Assembly (NCBI RefSeq): GCF_013177735.1
Contig: NZ_WOEZ01000019.1
Location: forward strand, 17,368-81,367
Source of the DNA: Paraburkholderia elongata
GTDB taxonomy: Bacteria; Pseudomonadota; Gammaproteobacteria; Burkholderiales; Burkholderiaceae
DNA: 64,000 nt
Direction of reading: 5' to 3'
Of the stretch, positions 54,873 to 63,757 are shown in pieces (the stretch's first letter is position 1; each line of letters opens with the position of its first letter). The notes beneath the pieces were generated by a model, which was given only the letters and a program-made list of their open reading frames with translations, searched no databases and was not told where the DNA came from. Position numbers and translations under genes: made by a program.

Positions 54873-55694
54873 ATGAACATGCACTATTCAGGCAGTACGG
54901 CAGTCCCGGCACACCCGCAACATGTTTCCGGGCTGCGTTATCCGGACAGTCGCGTGGTCAGCGTACTGAGCATTGCCGGCTGGCTCGCGGAAGGGTTTCG
55001 CATCGCTCGCGCGAGTCCGGTGCTGTGGCTCATGGCGATTCTCGGCTGCGCCGATTTAGTTACGCTGTTCGAACTGGCGCCGCCGTTGCGCGTGCTGGCC
55101 GTGCTCGTCGGGCCGATCCTCGCCGCAGGTTTGGTGCTGATGCAGGAACGTTCGAGCAATGCGCGCCCGTGGTCGATTCGCGAGACGGTCGAGGCCGTCA
55201 ATGTGCATCGCAATGCGTTGATCGCGATCGGGCTGTGCGGCGCTGCCGTTGCTTGCGCGGGTCAGCTGATTTCGTTCGCGGCATTTCACGTATCCATGAA
55301 GGCGTCTGTTACGCCGAATGGCATGCATGATCTGACGATCCTCTACGGCACGCACAATGGCACGGGCAACGGCGCGGGCAATGCGCTGGAGCCGCTATTC
55401 AATTTTCTCGCCTATGCGCTCGCGGCTTCGCTCGTCTGGTTCGCGCCGGCGCTGGTTGTTCTGAACAACGTTTCGCCGCTGAACGCGATGGCGGCAAGTT
55501 TGCGCGCCGTTGTGCGCAACTGGCGGGTTGCGTCCGTATTTGGGGTCGTGGCCGCGGGCGTGGTCGTGGGCAATGCATTGCTGGCCAACTCGGCAGCGTT
55601 GCTCGTGAGTGGATTGATGGTGATGCCGCTAGTCAGCGCGCTGATCGTTCTCTCGATGCACGGCGCTTATCGCGACATATTCGCGAAACCATAG
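54873..55694 (+). CDS. BPSS1780-like integral membrane protein
   Basis: The 273-residue protein has about six hydrophobic segments (LWLMAILGCADLVTLFELA; VLAVLVGPILAAGLVLM; LIAIGLCGAAVACAGQLI and three more). The layout fits the BPSS1780-like membrane proteins of Burkholderia. It follows the DUF1700 gene by 56 bases and is likely in the same operon. No catalytic motif is seen. Confidence 0.8.
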   Translation: MNMHYSGSTAVPAHPQHVSGLRYPDSRVVSVLSIAGWLAEGFRIARASPVLWLMAILGCADLVTLFELAPPLRVLAVLVGPILAAGLVLMQERSSNARPWSIRETVEAVNVHRNALIAIGLCGAAVACAGQLISFAAFHVSMKASVTPNGMHDLTILYGTHNGTGNGAGNALEPLFNFLAYALAASLVWFAPALVVLNNVSPLNAMAASLRAVVRNWRVASVFGVVAAGVVVGNALLANSAALLVSGLMVMPLVSALIVLSMHGAYRDIFAKP

Positions 55695-55817
55695 GCGACA
55701 GGCTCGCGTCTTAGTGAAAAAGAAAGCTGCCCGGTCGAGACAACGATATCGGAATTGAATCATCCTCACGACGCGCCCTGATCGCTACGCTTGCAGACAT
55801 ATTGCAAGCGAGGGCAT

Positions 55818-56813
55818 ATGGCTGCTTCTGTTTCCACGTCTTTTTCCGCGCGTCGGCGCACGCTGAAGCTGCTCAGCGCAGTGCCGGCACTTGCCGCAAC
55901 CGGCGCATTTCATTCACGCAACGTGCAGGCCGCCGATCTGGCGTCGACGACACTCGTGCTCGGCGACCAGGCCGGCGGCACACGGGCGCTCGCCGAAGCG
56001 GTGAAGGTGCTCGACGGCACGCCGTACGCATTTCGCTGGGCCAACTTCCAGGGTGCCGCGCCACTCTTCGAGGCGCAACGCGCGGGCGCCGTCGATCTTG
56101 CCCCGGCGGGCGACTTGCCTGTGCTTGCAGCGGCGGTCGGCGATCCGACCTTGAAGATCGTTGCGACGCGTGTGGGTTCGGGCGCGCAACTCGGCATTCT
56201 GGTTGCACGCGATTCGCAGATTCGCACGGTGGCGGATCTGAAGGGGCGCACCGTGTTCGTGTCGTCGGCGCGCGGCAGCATTTCGCAATTCCAGTTGTAT
56301 GGCGCGCTCGCCGAAGCGGGACTCACGAAAGACGACGTCAAGGTCCGTTTCATCCCGCCCGTCGATGCGTTTGCCGCTTTTGCGTCCGGTTCGATCGACG
56401 TGTGGGCGACGTTCGATCCGTACTACGGCATCGCTGTCCAGCGCGGCGCGCGCATTTTGCGCGACGGTACCGGCATCAATAGCGGTCTCGGCTTCATCAC
56501 GGCATCGGGCACCGCACTTGCTGATGCGCGCAAACGCGCGGCCATCGCAGACGTTCTGCTCCGGCTGCAACGCGCGGGTGATTGGGCGCTTGCAAACCCC
56601 GATGCTTACGCACAGATCTACTCGACATTGACGCGCTCGCCGCTCGATGCCGCGAGGCAGATCACGCAGCGTGCGTCATTGAAACAGCACTTCGTGACCG
56701 AGGCGGATATCGCCGCACTCCAGAAAGTCGCCGATAGCGCGGACCGCGACGCTATCCTGCCGCGCCGCATCGACGTCCGCGCGATTGCCGAGACGCACAT
56801 CGTGAAGGTCTGA
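55818..56813 (+). CDS. Sulfonate/nitrate-type ABC substrate-binding protein
   Basis: The 331-residue protein has a Tat-like or Sec signal (SARRRTLKLLSAVPALAATG) and an SsuA/TauA-type fold (LVLGDQAGGTRALAEAV, FQGAAPLFEAQRAGAVDLA, DVWATFDPYYGIAVQRGAR). No permease or ATPase gene is beside it, so it is an orphan binding protein. The ATG at 55818 is chosen over the ORF start at 55791. Confidence 0.88.
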   Translation: MAASVSTSFSARRRTLKLLSAVPALAATGAFHSRNVQAADLASTTLVLGDQAGGTRALAEAVKVLDGTPYAFRWANFQGAAPLFEAQRAGAVDLAPAGDLPVLAAAVGDPTLKIVATRVGSGAQLGILVARDSQIRTVADLKGRTVFVSSARGSISQFQLYGALAEAGLTKDDVKVRFIPPVDAFAAFASGSIDVWATFDPYYGIAVQRGARILRDGTGINSGLGFITASGTALADARKRAAIADVLLRLQRAGDWALANPDAYAQIYSTLTRSPLDAARQITQRASLKQHFVTEADIAALQKVADSADRDAILPRRIDVRAIAETHIVKV

Positions 56814-56833
56814 AGCGAACGGTGGCGCGCTTC

Positions 56834-56853
56834 GTGCCGTGCCGTGCCGTGCC
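56834..56853. repeat. (GTGCC)4 short tandem repeat
   Basis: Four exact GTGCC units lie between the sulfonate-binding-protein stop and the AlaX-like gene. It is 116 bases from the AlaX start, outside any gene, so any effect would be on transcription. Confidence 0.6.
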
Positions 56854-56969
56854 CAGCGAAGCCGGCGCGCGTTTGCGCGGCGCCTTCCACAGGGCATTTT
56901 TAACCAAGACACTCCCCATGGGACTGAGTATGCTAGGCGTAATCAGTCATTTCATGCGAGGAATTCAAG

Positions 56970-57683
56970 GTGCCGCATTATCTTTGCCATGAACAGCCGG
57001 ACTTACTCGAGTTCGAAACGAGCGTGATCGCCTCGCGGCCCGGCGCTGTCGTGCTGGGCCGCTCGGCCTTGCACCCGGGCGGCGGAGGCCAGGTGTCGGA
57101 CGCGGCGACGCTGACGCACACGCACGGCGCCGTCCGCATTACCGGCGTCGCGCCGGAAGGCGGCATGCTATGGCATCTGCTCGATGAGCCGCTCGAACTG
57201 AACGGCGACGTGCACGTGGCCGTCGACGCGGCCCGGCGTGCCGCCGTCGCCCAGCTTCATACGGGCACGCATATTCTCAACGCCCTTGTCTATCAACGCT
57301 TCGCCGGTGCGCTCGTGACCGGCGCGCAGATCAATGCCGACGGCACTGCCCGCATGGACTTCGATCTGCCCGAAGCGGATAACGACGCACTTCGTTTGCT
57401 GGAAGAACCTGTCAACGAAGTGATCCGCAGCGCTATGGACGTGCGCACCTACTATGTCAGCGAAACGGAAGCGAAGTCGACCCAGGGCCTGATCCGCAGC
57501 CTCTCGGTGGCGCCGCCGCCGACCTCCGACGGCACAGTGCGGATCGTCGAAATCGGCGACCTCGACCGGCAGGCCTGTGGCGGCACGCATCTGACCAATA
57601 CGGCGCAATCGAGACCGATCCGCATTGTGAAGATCGAGAACAAAGGGCGCCGCAATCGCCGGGTGAGAATAGAGCTGGTTTGA
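56970..57683 (+). CDS. AlaX-like alanyl-tRNA editing protein
   Basis: The 237-residue protein has the editing-domain metal site HTGTHILNAL (HxxxH) and CGGTHLTNT (CxxxH), plus the N-terminal LHPGGGGQVSDAATL segment shared with AlaRS. There is no aminoacylation core, so it should hydrolyse mischarged Ser- or Gly-tRNA(Ala). The start is a GTG with an AGGAAT site. It is followed by an AraC gene 28 bases later. Confidence 0.92.
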   Translation: MPHYLCHEQPDLLEFETSVIASRPGAVVLGRSALHPGGGGQVSDAATLTHTHGAVRITGVAPEGGMLWHLLDEPLELNGDVHVAVDAARRAAVAQLHTGTHILNALVYQRFAGALVTGAQINADGTARMDFDLPEADNDALRLLEEPVNEVIRSAMDVRTYYVSETEAKSTQGLIRSLSVAPPPTSDGTVRIVEIGDLDRQACGGTHLTNTAQSRPIRIVKIENKGRRNRRVRIELV

Positions 57684-57711
57684 GTTTGAGGGCATCCCGG
57701 GAGAGCGACTC

Positions 57712-58566
57712 ATGGACACAGCGGATAAAAGCGGACCGGAGGTGGTGTGCTGGCGAGACGGTGCGCTCGACGGCGCCTGTCTCGCGAGCGCGCGCTACGG
57801 CGAGCACAAATTCGACCGGCATCTGCACGACGAACTCGTCATCGTTATGACGCAAACCGGTGCAGGGCAGTGCCATACGCGGACCGGCAGCGACGTCGCC
57901 GGACCCGGCAGCGTGCTCGTGTTCGGACCGGGCGAGTATCACAGCGGCGAGGTGTGGGAAGGCCGCGAATGGATCTACCGCGCTATCTATCTCGACATGG
58001 AGGGCCTGGGTGCGCTGGGCGCGGTGTTTTCGCCGGACTCGCGTCCTGACAATCCGCTTCTGATTCCGCCGGGGCTCTATCAGGATGCGCACCTTGCCGG
58101 TCTGCTGGTCAAGGCACATGCGAGTCTCGACGAACACGGCTCGGTCCCGCTGATGGAGCGGCAGGCGAATTGGTGGGCCGCGATGGGGATGCTGGTCGGA
58201 AGATATGGGCAATCGCGGCACGAACTCGGCGAAGTACGGCGCGAAGCCCGCAAGATGGCGCAAGTGCGTGAGTACGTCGCTGCCAACTATGCGCGCGATA
58301 TTCCGGTCGACGAGTTGGCGGAACTGGTGGGCCTGAGCCGCTATTACCTCACGCGTGCCTTCTGCAAAGAGTTTGGACTGCCGCCGCACGCCTATGCGAC
58401 GCAGGTGCGGCTACTCGCGGCCAAACGCATGCTCGCGGCGGGGCATAGCGCGGCAACGGCCGCCGCGGCCGTGGGCTTTTACGATCAAAGCCATCTCAAC
58501 CGGCTTTTCAAGCGGGCATATGGGATCACGCCGGGGACGTATGCGGCGTTGAAGCCGGGGCATTAG
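57712..58566 (+). CDS. AraC-family regulator with cupin N-terminal domain
   Basis: The 284-residue protein has a cupin-like N-terminal domain (HDELVIVMTQTGAG, FGPGEYHSGEVWEGREW) and a C-terminal AraC double HTH (VDELAELVGLSRYYLTRAF, AVGFYDQSHLNRLFKRAYG). It belongs to the type that regulates amino-acid export or related stress genes. The 28-base spacing suggests co-transcription with the AlaX-like gene. Confidence 0.9.
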   Translation: MDTADKSGPEVVCWRDGALDGACLASARYGEHKFDRHLHDELVIVMTQTGAGQCHTRTGSDVAGPGSVLVFGPGEYHSGEVWEGREWIYRAIYLDMEGLGALGAVFSPDSRPDNPLLIPPGLYQDAHLAGLLVKAHASLDEHGSVPLMERQANWWAAMGMLVGRYGQSRHELGEVRREARKMAQVREYVAANYARDIPVDELAELVGLSRYYLTRAFCKEFGLPPHAYATQVRLLAAKRMLAAGHSAATAAAAVGFYDQSHLNRLFKRAYGITPGTYAALKPGH

Positions 58567-58589
58567 GTCCGCGCGCTGCGCCTCTAACG

Positions 58590-58988
58590 TTACTCAGGAA
58601 GCGGAACGTCCTCGATCAGCGCCGACTGTACAGCGCGAATCCTGCGATCGACGAAATAGCCACCCCCTTCCATGTATCGCAGATACAGACGGCCGCACAA
58701 CGCACACTGCCAGACGGCACAGCGGTTGTACGGGAAGTAACGCGGCGCGATGGGTGCGTCAGCTGACCAGTAGCTGGTTTTGCCCGGCAGGTATTCACTG
58801 AACGTGGGTTCCGGATCGTCGTCCCGTGCAAGCGTGCCGATTTCTTTGAACTGCGTCTCGTCGAGAGAAAGCGGTTGCGAGTGCCAGCCATCCAGCGGTG
58901 TTTTTGTACACATGCATGGCCCAGCAGCGTGCTGCTCCGCACGTTGCGCGAGTTCAAGGAGCATTGCAGCGTTCAGATATTCCGCCAT
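58590..58988 (-). CDS. Small cysteine-containing hypothetical protein of the type VI module
   Basis: The ~132-residue protein contains CMCTKTPLDGW and VWQCALCGRLYLRY, a zinc-ribbon-like pair of CxC and CxxC motifs. It has no other recognised domain. The ATG at 58988 (MAEYLNAAMLLELA) is used; another ATG at 59000 is in frame. It is the last minus-strand gene of the vgrG locus. Confidence 0.65.
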   Translation of the reverse strand: MAEYLNAAMLLELAQRAEQHAAGPCMCTKTPLDGWHSQPLSLDETQFKEIGTLARDDDPEPTFSEYLPGKTSYWSADAPIAPRYFPYNRCAVWQCALCGRLYLRYMEGGGYFVDRRIRAVQSALIEDVPLPE

Positions 58989-59032
58989 GAATTTCGCCAT
59001 GAAGCACACGATTCGTGCAGGGTGGTTGAGCC

Positions 59033-59072
59033 GATGATGCGGCCGCGACTCATGGTACGCGGCCGCATCATC
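59033..59072. repeat. 15-bp perfect inverted repeat with 10-base loop
   Basis: GATGATGCGGCCGCG (59033-59047) and its exact complement (59058-59072) flank a 10-base loop. It lies 44 bases upstream of the small cysteine-protein gene. It may be a terminator for the genes upstream on the minus strand or a repeat element; a longer T-tract is absent. Confidence 0.6.
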
Positions 59073-59228
59073 ATGCACGCTCCGGCGCCGCGCCGGCAAT
59101 CCTCCATGCGCTTCCATGCGTCCTGAAAACGTACATGTGGCCGTTTGCGTTTCGGGCTGATCCACCACGGCTTGCCCTGTTTCACATACCAGCGCCAGAC
59201 TGCAGCATCCGTGATTTCGCTGCCCCAG

Positions 59229-59453
59229 TCAGGGCCTATGCCATCGCCACATGTCGCAAAGGTCGTCCACAATCAGGCCCAGCGTGCAGCCCAGCATGAT
59301 CAACGCGTACTGAAGGGGAGTCGGCGTGCCCAGGTCTTCCGATGCGAACCAGCTGGTTGTCGTCATCCATGCGCAACACGCTAGCATGGCAAGCCACAAC
59401 AACGCAATGCGGTGACTGATCCAGTTCAATGGACGAATGCTCATGGCCGTCAT
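59229..59453 (-). CDS. Small membrane protein of the vgrG module
   Basis: The 74-residue product has two membrane segments (ALLWLAMLACCAWMTTTS and YALIMLGCTLGLIVDDL). Its ATG overlaps the stop of the preceding small membrane frame (ATGA), so the pair is coupled. No family was recognised. An immunity role against a T6SS effector is possible because of location only. Confidence 0.6.
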   Translation of the reverse strand: MTAMSIRPLNWISHRIALLWLAMLACCAWMTTTSWFASEDLGTPTPLQYALIMLGCTLGLIVDDLCDMWRWHRP

Positions 59454-59662
59454 CCGTATTCACGCCAGACAGCATTGGCGTAGAGCCGCTGTGCGTAGAT
59501 GCGCCATCCAATACACAAAAGGACGACAACAACCAGTACGCAGGTGAACACGGTTTCAAAGGTGCCCCACTCGTTGTTGGGGGACAGCAGCACCAGGAAC
59601 GTCCAAAGGCTGGCGCATGTCGCGAGTTCCCCGGATGGGATCGGGTTGTACTGATATTCCGC
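59450..59662 (-). pseudogene. Small membrane-protein frame without a visible start codon
   Basis: The 70-codon frame follows directly after the stop of the frameshifted gene and ends by ATGA overlap with the next gene. It reads ELATCASLWTFLVLLSPN, then FETVFTCVLVVVVLLCIGW and RIYAQRLYANAVWREYG, two plausible membrane segments. There is no ATG, GTG or TTG at its beginning; the first in-frame GTG would remove the first segment's start. It is either a damaged gene or uses an unusual start. Confidence 0.5.
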
Positions 59663-60888
59663 TTACCATGGCACGTCCACCGGGGTGGGTTCCTTGACGA
59701 CAAGGTTCAGCGCGACACCCTTTTCATGAGGCAGCGCGACGAGTTGCGCGCCCTGTCCGAAATGCGCCATCTTCGCCGCCAGCGCCGGAAGAATCCAGCG
59801 CGCTACCGGGGCCTGCGGCCCGATTGCCGGATCAACTGCATGCTCCTCCACCTTCAGATCGGTTTCCCTGACCGCCCCCAAGGTCGCGTGCTGCGACAGT
59901 CCGTTGAGCCGGCTGTGCCAGAAATGGCGGATGCGCTCACGCGCTACCTGTTCTGCCCTGAGTAGCAGCGCGAGCGACTTGTCTACCTGGTCGGCATCCG
60001 CAACAATCTGGCGCAACAGCCACGCCTGATGCTTGAGGTCTGGCTTCTCCTGCATGAGCGCAGACGAACCCAGCAACAGCGCAACCGCCGACTCCGAAAA
60101 AGTCTGCGGACCTCCGCTTCCACTTCGTTCAGATGCCACGCCAGCAGAAGGCGATATTTCGGCGTCCTGTGGATGATAAACGAGCTGAACGGGTAAGGCG
60201 CGTAGCTGTCGTCCTCGAACCACCTGTCTGCAAAGCCTACATTCCTGTCATTGTCCATCCACCTGATGCGGGGTTGCCCTGGCAGTTTCAGCTGCTCCCA
60301 CACTGCCTGAACATCCGCTGACAGTTCCCGACGTTCGCACTGCATCACGATCTCAAACGAGCCACTGCCCGCCGCCTGGGCAAGCCTGCTCGCCAGCGGC
60401 GTCAGAAGCTTTTCCAGCATCCCGCGAACGCGCGATACGCCATCGACTGTGTAAACGCCTTCGAGCGCCATGACTCTCCCAGGATTCTCAGGCGGACTGC
60501 CCTCCAGCTTCAGCATGCGCTCAGCAAGATCGGGTTCGGGTGTGAGAGTTACGCTGTCAAGAACTGCCATGCCCGCACGGCTTTTCCGTTGCCACCGGGT
60601 GAGCAGATGCCAGCGCGCCCTGTTCCTGATTGCTGCCTCCAACGCGAAACTTTCGTACGTTGACACATACAGGGCGAAACTGACCGCCATCCAGAGAGTA
60701 ACCGGAGCGGCCAGCGCATAACGCACGAAGTTCTGTGACGCCACCGGTTCCTCCTTGGGCCACGTAGCCACGGTGATGCCCAGGGCGACGCACTCAATCA
60801 CAAGGAACAACACGATGTAGACCCATGTGGGCGGCGGTTTGCCTGCCGACCACTCGGGCGGTATGGACTGATCCCAGTGAAATTTCAT
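59663..60888 (-). pseudogene. Membrane protein of the vgrG module, split by a frameshift
   Basis: The first part (60888 to ~60101) has two membrane segments (VYIVLFLVIECVALGITVA, LAAPVTLWMAVSFALYVST) and a soluble domain ending LLLAWHLNEVEAEVRR. The second part is in another frame from ~60101 and continues LFSESAVALLLGSSALMQ through to PTPVDVPW. The frames join in a run of five A on the plus strand (60097-60101); a sixth base would restore one ~408-residue protein. The protein family is not known to me. It follows the PAAR gene and may be an effector or its partner. Confidence 0.75.
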
Positions 60889-60909
60889 TGTTCCTCCACC
60901 AACCTGGCG

Positions 60910-61197
60910 TCAGGCATCGACTGTCCATTCGCGCTGTGAGGCGACCAGCCGTGGCGCGGGATTGCAGCCACACCGGCAAAAATCGCCCTCCAGCGCATGC
61001 TGTTTGCCACTCAGATCGTGCCCCGAACGCTCGCCATCTGGCTCGATGCGACCTGTCGAATTGCAGGCGGGGCACTGGACCCGTGCGCCCAGGTAGCTCA
61101 ACTTGCGGTCATCAAGGCCGATGTCATCCAGGCCGTCGCGCACAATGCCATTCGCCGTGGTCCGGTCATGCTGGAATATGCAGGCACGTTCTCCCAT
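60910..61197 (-). CDS. PAAR-motif protein (T6SS spike tip)
   Basis: The 95-residue protein has the small PAAR-like layout (RTTANGIVRDG, YLGARVQCPACNSTG, GKQHALEGDFCRCGC), with cysteines and histidines for the tip metal. It would cap the VgrG trimer. Its ATG lies one base after the vgrG stop, so translation is coupled. The next gene begins 21 bases later. Confidence 0.78.
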   Translation of the reverse strand: MGERACIFQHDRTTANGIVRDGLDDIGLDDRKLSYLGARVQCPACNSTGRIEPDGERSGHDLSGKQHALEGDFCRCGCNPAPRLVASQREWTVDA

Positions 61198-61198
61198 G

Positions 61199-63496
61199 TC
61201 ACGCTCCTACCCATTCCCACTCGGCTTTGCCTGCGTCGCTGTGAACTGGCGGCATCTTCTGTCCTCTGCGCAAAGCGATGATGTGCGACAGGTCATGCCG
61301 GTAGGCCGGGGCCGAATAGTCCGAACTCGTGCGCACGCGTGAAACCCAGCGACCGCTGCGCGGGCAGGTTGCGCCGGGTTCACAGAACTGTTTCGTGTCC
61401 TCGACGTACTCGAACGAGCCCGGCTTCGTAAGCTGCAGCGCGCTGGCTTCCCACACCCACTGCACCGGCCCATCGATCGAGACGCCGTTACCGGACTCCA
61501 TCAACATTTTGACCGTCTCCGTCGTGGCGATGTCACCGGCCTTGAACCGCTTGAGCGTACTGAAGTGCATGCCCTTCTTCGCTGTCGAGATGAGCGAGCC
61601 ATCGGCAGCAAGCTGCACACCGTCGCCCGATTCGATGCCAACCGGCCCCGGCGCAGTCACGAGCGCACCGGGTTGTTTAAGCTCGTCCAGAGCATCGTTG
61701 ATCGCCTTCTGTGCAGCGGTATCGGCCGACGACGCCTTCGAGGCTTCGGCGGACTGCGCCAGGGACTCGGCAAGCGCCAGCATTTCCCTGAGCTGCGCCA
61801 TCGTCTCGGCCATGTCAAGCTGCTGGCCCGCGCCCCCAGGCCGGTCGTAGGCCGTCAGCATCGCACCTGCGCCGCCTCGCCCGACCAGGTGACCCGAGGA
61901 TCGCAGTTCGGCCCCCTCGCCACGCAGCTTGTTATCACGGTCCACCCCATAGCCCATCGTGAGCTGCGTCTTGCCGTGCTCGGTTGCGAGCTTGATGTGT
62001 TCGCGGCCCTGGCGGTCGTCTAACTGGAATGTGTTGTTCGAGCGCGTGCGCAGCGTGTTGCGCGTGCCCCACGGGTAGGTTGAATTGACCGGGTCGGTAT
62101 GCTGCGCCGTGTGCAGTACCTGACTGATGAAGGGAAGATCCGGGCAGCCCCACAGGAAGCCCACAGTCACGACCGTACCCTCGACCAGACCGAAATGGAA
62201 ACCGGTCTGCCCTGCGCCCGCGAACGGCTTTGCCAGTCGCATCGGGCAGCTTTCCAGTCCAGGTGCGCGCTTGTCCTGATCCGCATGGATGTGCACGATA
62301 TAGGAGCCCTGCGCGTCCAGATACGGGTCCTTGTACCCGCCCGGCGAGGCAATGGTGCCCGTGATAACCCCCTGGATACTAGGCCACGTATGTTCCAACA
62401 AGGGCAGCCGGTACAGCCGGTCGGACGGAATCGCGGTGAACTCGACGCGGTAAGGTTGCTTGCGCGATGCGCCGCATTTCACCCGTACAGTGACCAGCCC
62501 GTACTCAGCGTCGGGCAGTTTGCGGTTCGAGAACTTGAGGATGCAACTGGGCGCGAGATCCAGCATGTCGCAGGTGCCGCGATACACCACCTGTACAGCC
62601 ACGGCCGCCTCGCGCCGCAGCAGCGCTTCTGCCTTCGCCTCATCCTCGCTCAGATCCGGCGTGCCCCACGTATAAGCCTCGCCATATGTGGTCCGGTCCT
62701 CAGTGATCCGGCTGGCCGCTTCGATCGGTTCGGATACCGGACGCTCAGTGCTGAACGTGCGCACCTTGTAGCTCGTCGGCAAGGTCGTCGCGTCCATTTC
62801 AAGCGAATCGACCGATTCCGCCCCTGAGCTTTCCAGGCCGCTGTACTGGCGATACGGCACGGTCAGGTCCGGGTCGCGGCGGTAGTGCGTGAAGTCGTCA
62901 CCAAACCGCACGTTTTCGCAGTGCTTGCCCTGCTCGCAGACAAACCAGATACCAGAGCGGCGGCATAGCCGCGTGATGAAGGTCAGGTCGTCTTCCTGCC
63001 ACTGCATCACAAATGCGCGTCGGCCATATTGGCGGTACAGGTTGAACTCGAAGCTTCCGTGTATCTTGTCGAAGCCGTGTTCGCGCAGTATCTGGTCGAT
63101 GATTTCCGGAAAACTCTTCTCAAGGAAGAACCGGCACTTCGGCGCGTTGCGCAACAGTGCCAGGCGCGACTCCAGCACAACCTCGTAGGTGGTTTCGTCC
63201 CGGCTGCTGCCCCGCTGGCTGAAGCCCGTGATAACTCCCTGCACACGCCGTTCGGGTTCCGGCTTGAGCGTCATGAGAGGATTGAATGGCGGCTGGATCA
63301 CGAACGCCGCAGGCTTGTTCAGATACTCGGTGCGCGACAGGTCCGGCTGCGGATGCGTGAACCGGATCTGATACCGGGTGGGCTCGCCAATGGCCCGCTC
63401 ACCCTCAAAGGCAAAGATATCGGCCAGCTCGGCACTGCTGGCCTGCGGCATGTCGAGACGGTAGTGCCGGTGCGTAAAACCAGTTTTTTGACTCAA
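61199..63496 (-). CDS. vgrG: Type VI secretion spike protein VgrG
   Basis: The 765-residue protein contains the gp27-like domain (residues ~10-330, with FLEKSFPEIIDQILREHG and MQWQEDDLTFITRLCRRSG), a gp5 OB-fold (~390-470) and the NTLRTRSNNTFQLDDRQGRE needle start. The C-terminal part has a short DUF2345-like stretch (DGVQLAADGSLISTAKKGMH) and a distinct last ~90 residues with CEPGATC and WEWVGA. The gene heads a minus-strand module with PAAR and several unknown proteins; no core T6SS genes (tssBC, clpV) are in the window. Signs of an evolved VgrG are possible. Confidence 0.92.
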   Translation of the reverse strand: MSQKTGFTHRHYRLDMPQASSAELADIFAFEGERAIGEPTRYQIRFTHPQPDLSRTEYLNKPAAFVIQPPFNPLMTLKPEPERRVQGVITGFSQRGSSRDETTYEVVLESRLALLRNAPKCRFFLEKSFPEIIDQILREHGFDKIHGSFEFNLYRQYGRRAFVMQWQEDDLTFITRLCRRSGIWFVCEQGKHCENVRFGDDFTHYRRDPDLTVPYRQYSGLESSGAESVDSLEMDATTLPTSYKVRTFSTERPVSEPIEAASRITEDRTTYGEAYTWGTPDLSEDEAKAEALLRREAAVAVQVVYRGTCDMLDLAPSCILKFSNRKLPDAEYGLVTVRVKCGASRKQPYRVEFTAIPSDRLYRLPLLEHTWPSIQGVITGTIASPGGYKDPYLDAQGSYIVHIHADQDKRAPGLESCPMRLAKPFAGAGQTGFHFGLVEGTVVTVGFLWGCPDLPFISQVLHTAQHTDPVNSTYPWGTRNTLRTRSNNTFQLDDRQGREHIKLATEHGKTQLTMGYGVDRDNKLRGEGAELRSSGHLVGRGGAGAMLTAYDRPGGAGQQLDMAETMAQLREMLALAESLAQSAEASKASSADTAAQKAINDALDELKQPGALVTAPGPVGIESGDGVQLAADGSLISTAKKGMHFSTLKRFKAGDIATTETVKMLMESGNGVSIDGPVQWVWEASALQLTKPGSFEYVEDTKQFCEPGATCPRSGRWVSRVRTSSDYSAPAYRHDLSHIIALRRGQKMPPVHSDAGKAEWEWVGA

Positions 63497-63560
63497 GCCC
63501 CCTCCTGTTAGACGTCCACGGGATATCCCGGTAGAACCCTGGCGGACTTTGGGGGCGAAT

Positions 63561-63590
63561 CAAATAGGATAGATCCGAAAAAGTTGTCAA
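63561..63590 (-). promoter_or_regulatory. Candidate vgrG promoter
   Basis: On the minus strand, TTGACA (63585-63590) is a perfect -35 box. After 18 bases TATTTG (63561-63566) is a fair -10 box. It lies about 65 bases upstream of the vgrG start in a locally AT-rich stretch. Confidence 0.5.
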
Positions 63591-63757
63591 TCTCTTGAAG
63601 CCGATCCATTCAGTATTGCAAATTATTAGCGACATAAAAAAATTGCATACTATTGCAGCGTCGTCGTGGACGGCCCGTAGGCGCAAGGCTCTGTCTCGTC
63701 TTCCGCTGCGGAAAACGCCTCTATCTGTGGAAGCACCTCATCGCCCAGTTGCCGGAA

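Noticed and set aside
60097..60101. Programmed ribosomal frameshift site
   Set aside because: The run is short and a two-codon slippery heptamer is not formed in the reading frame; a one-base deletion is the simpler explanation.
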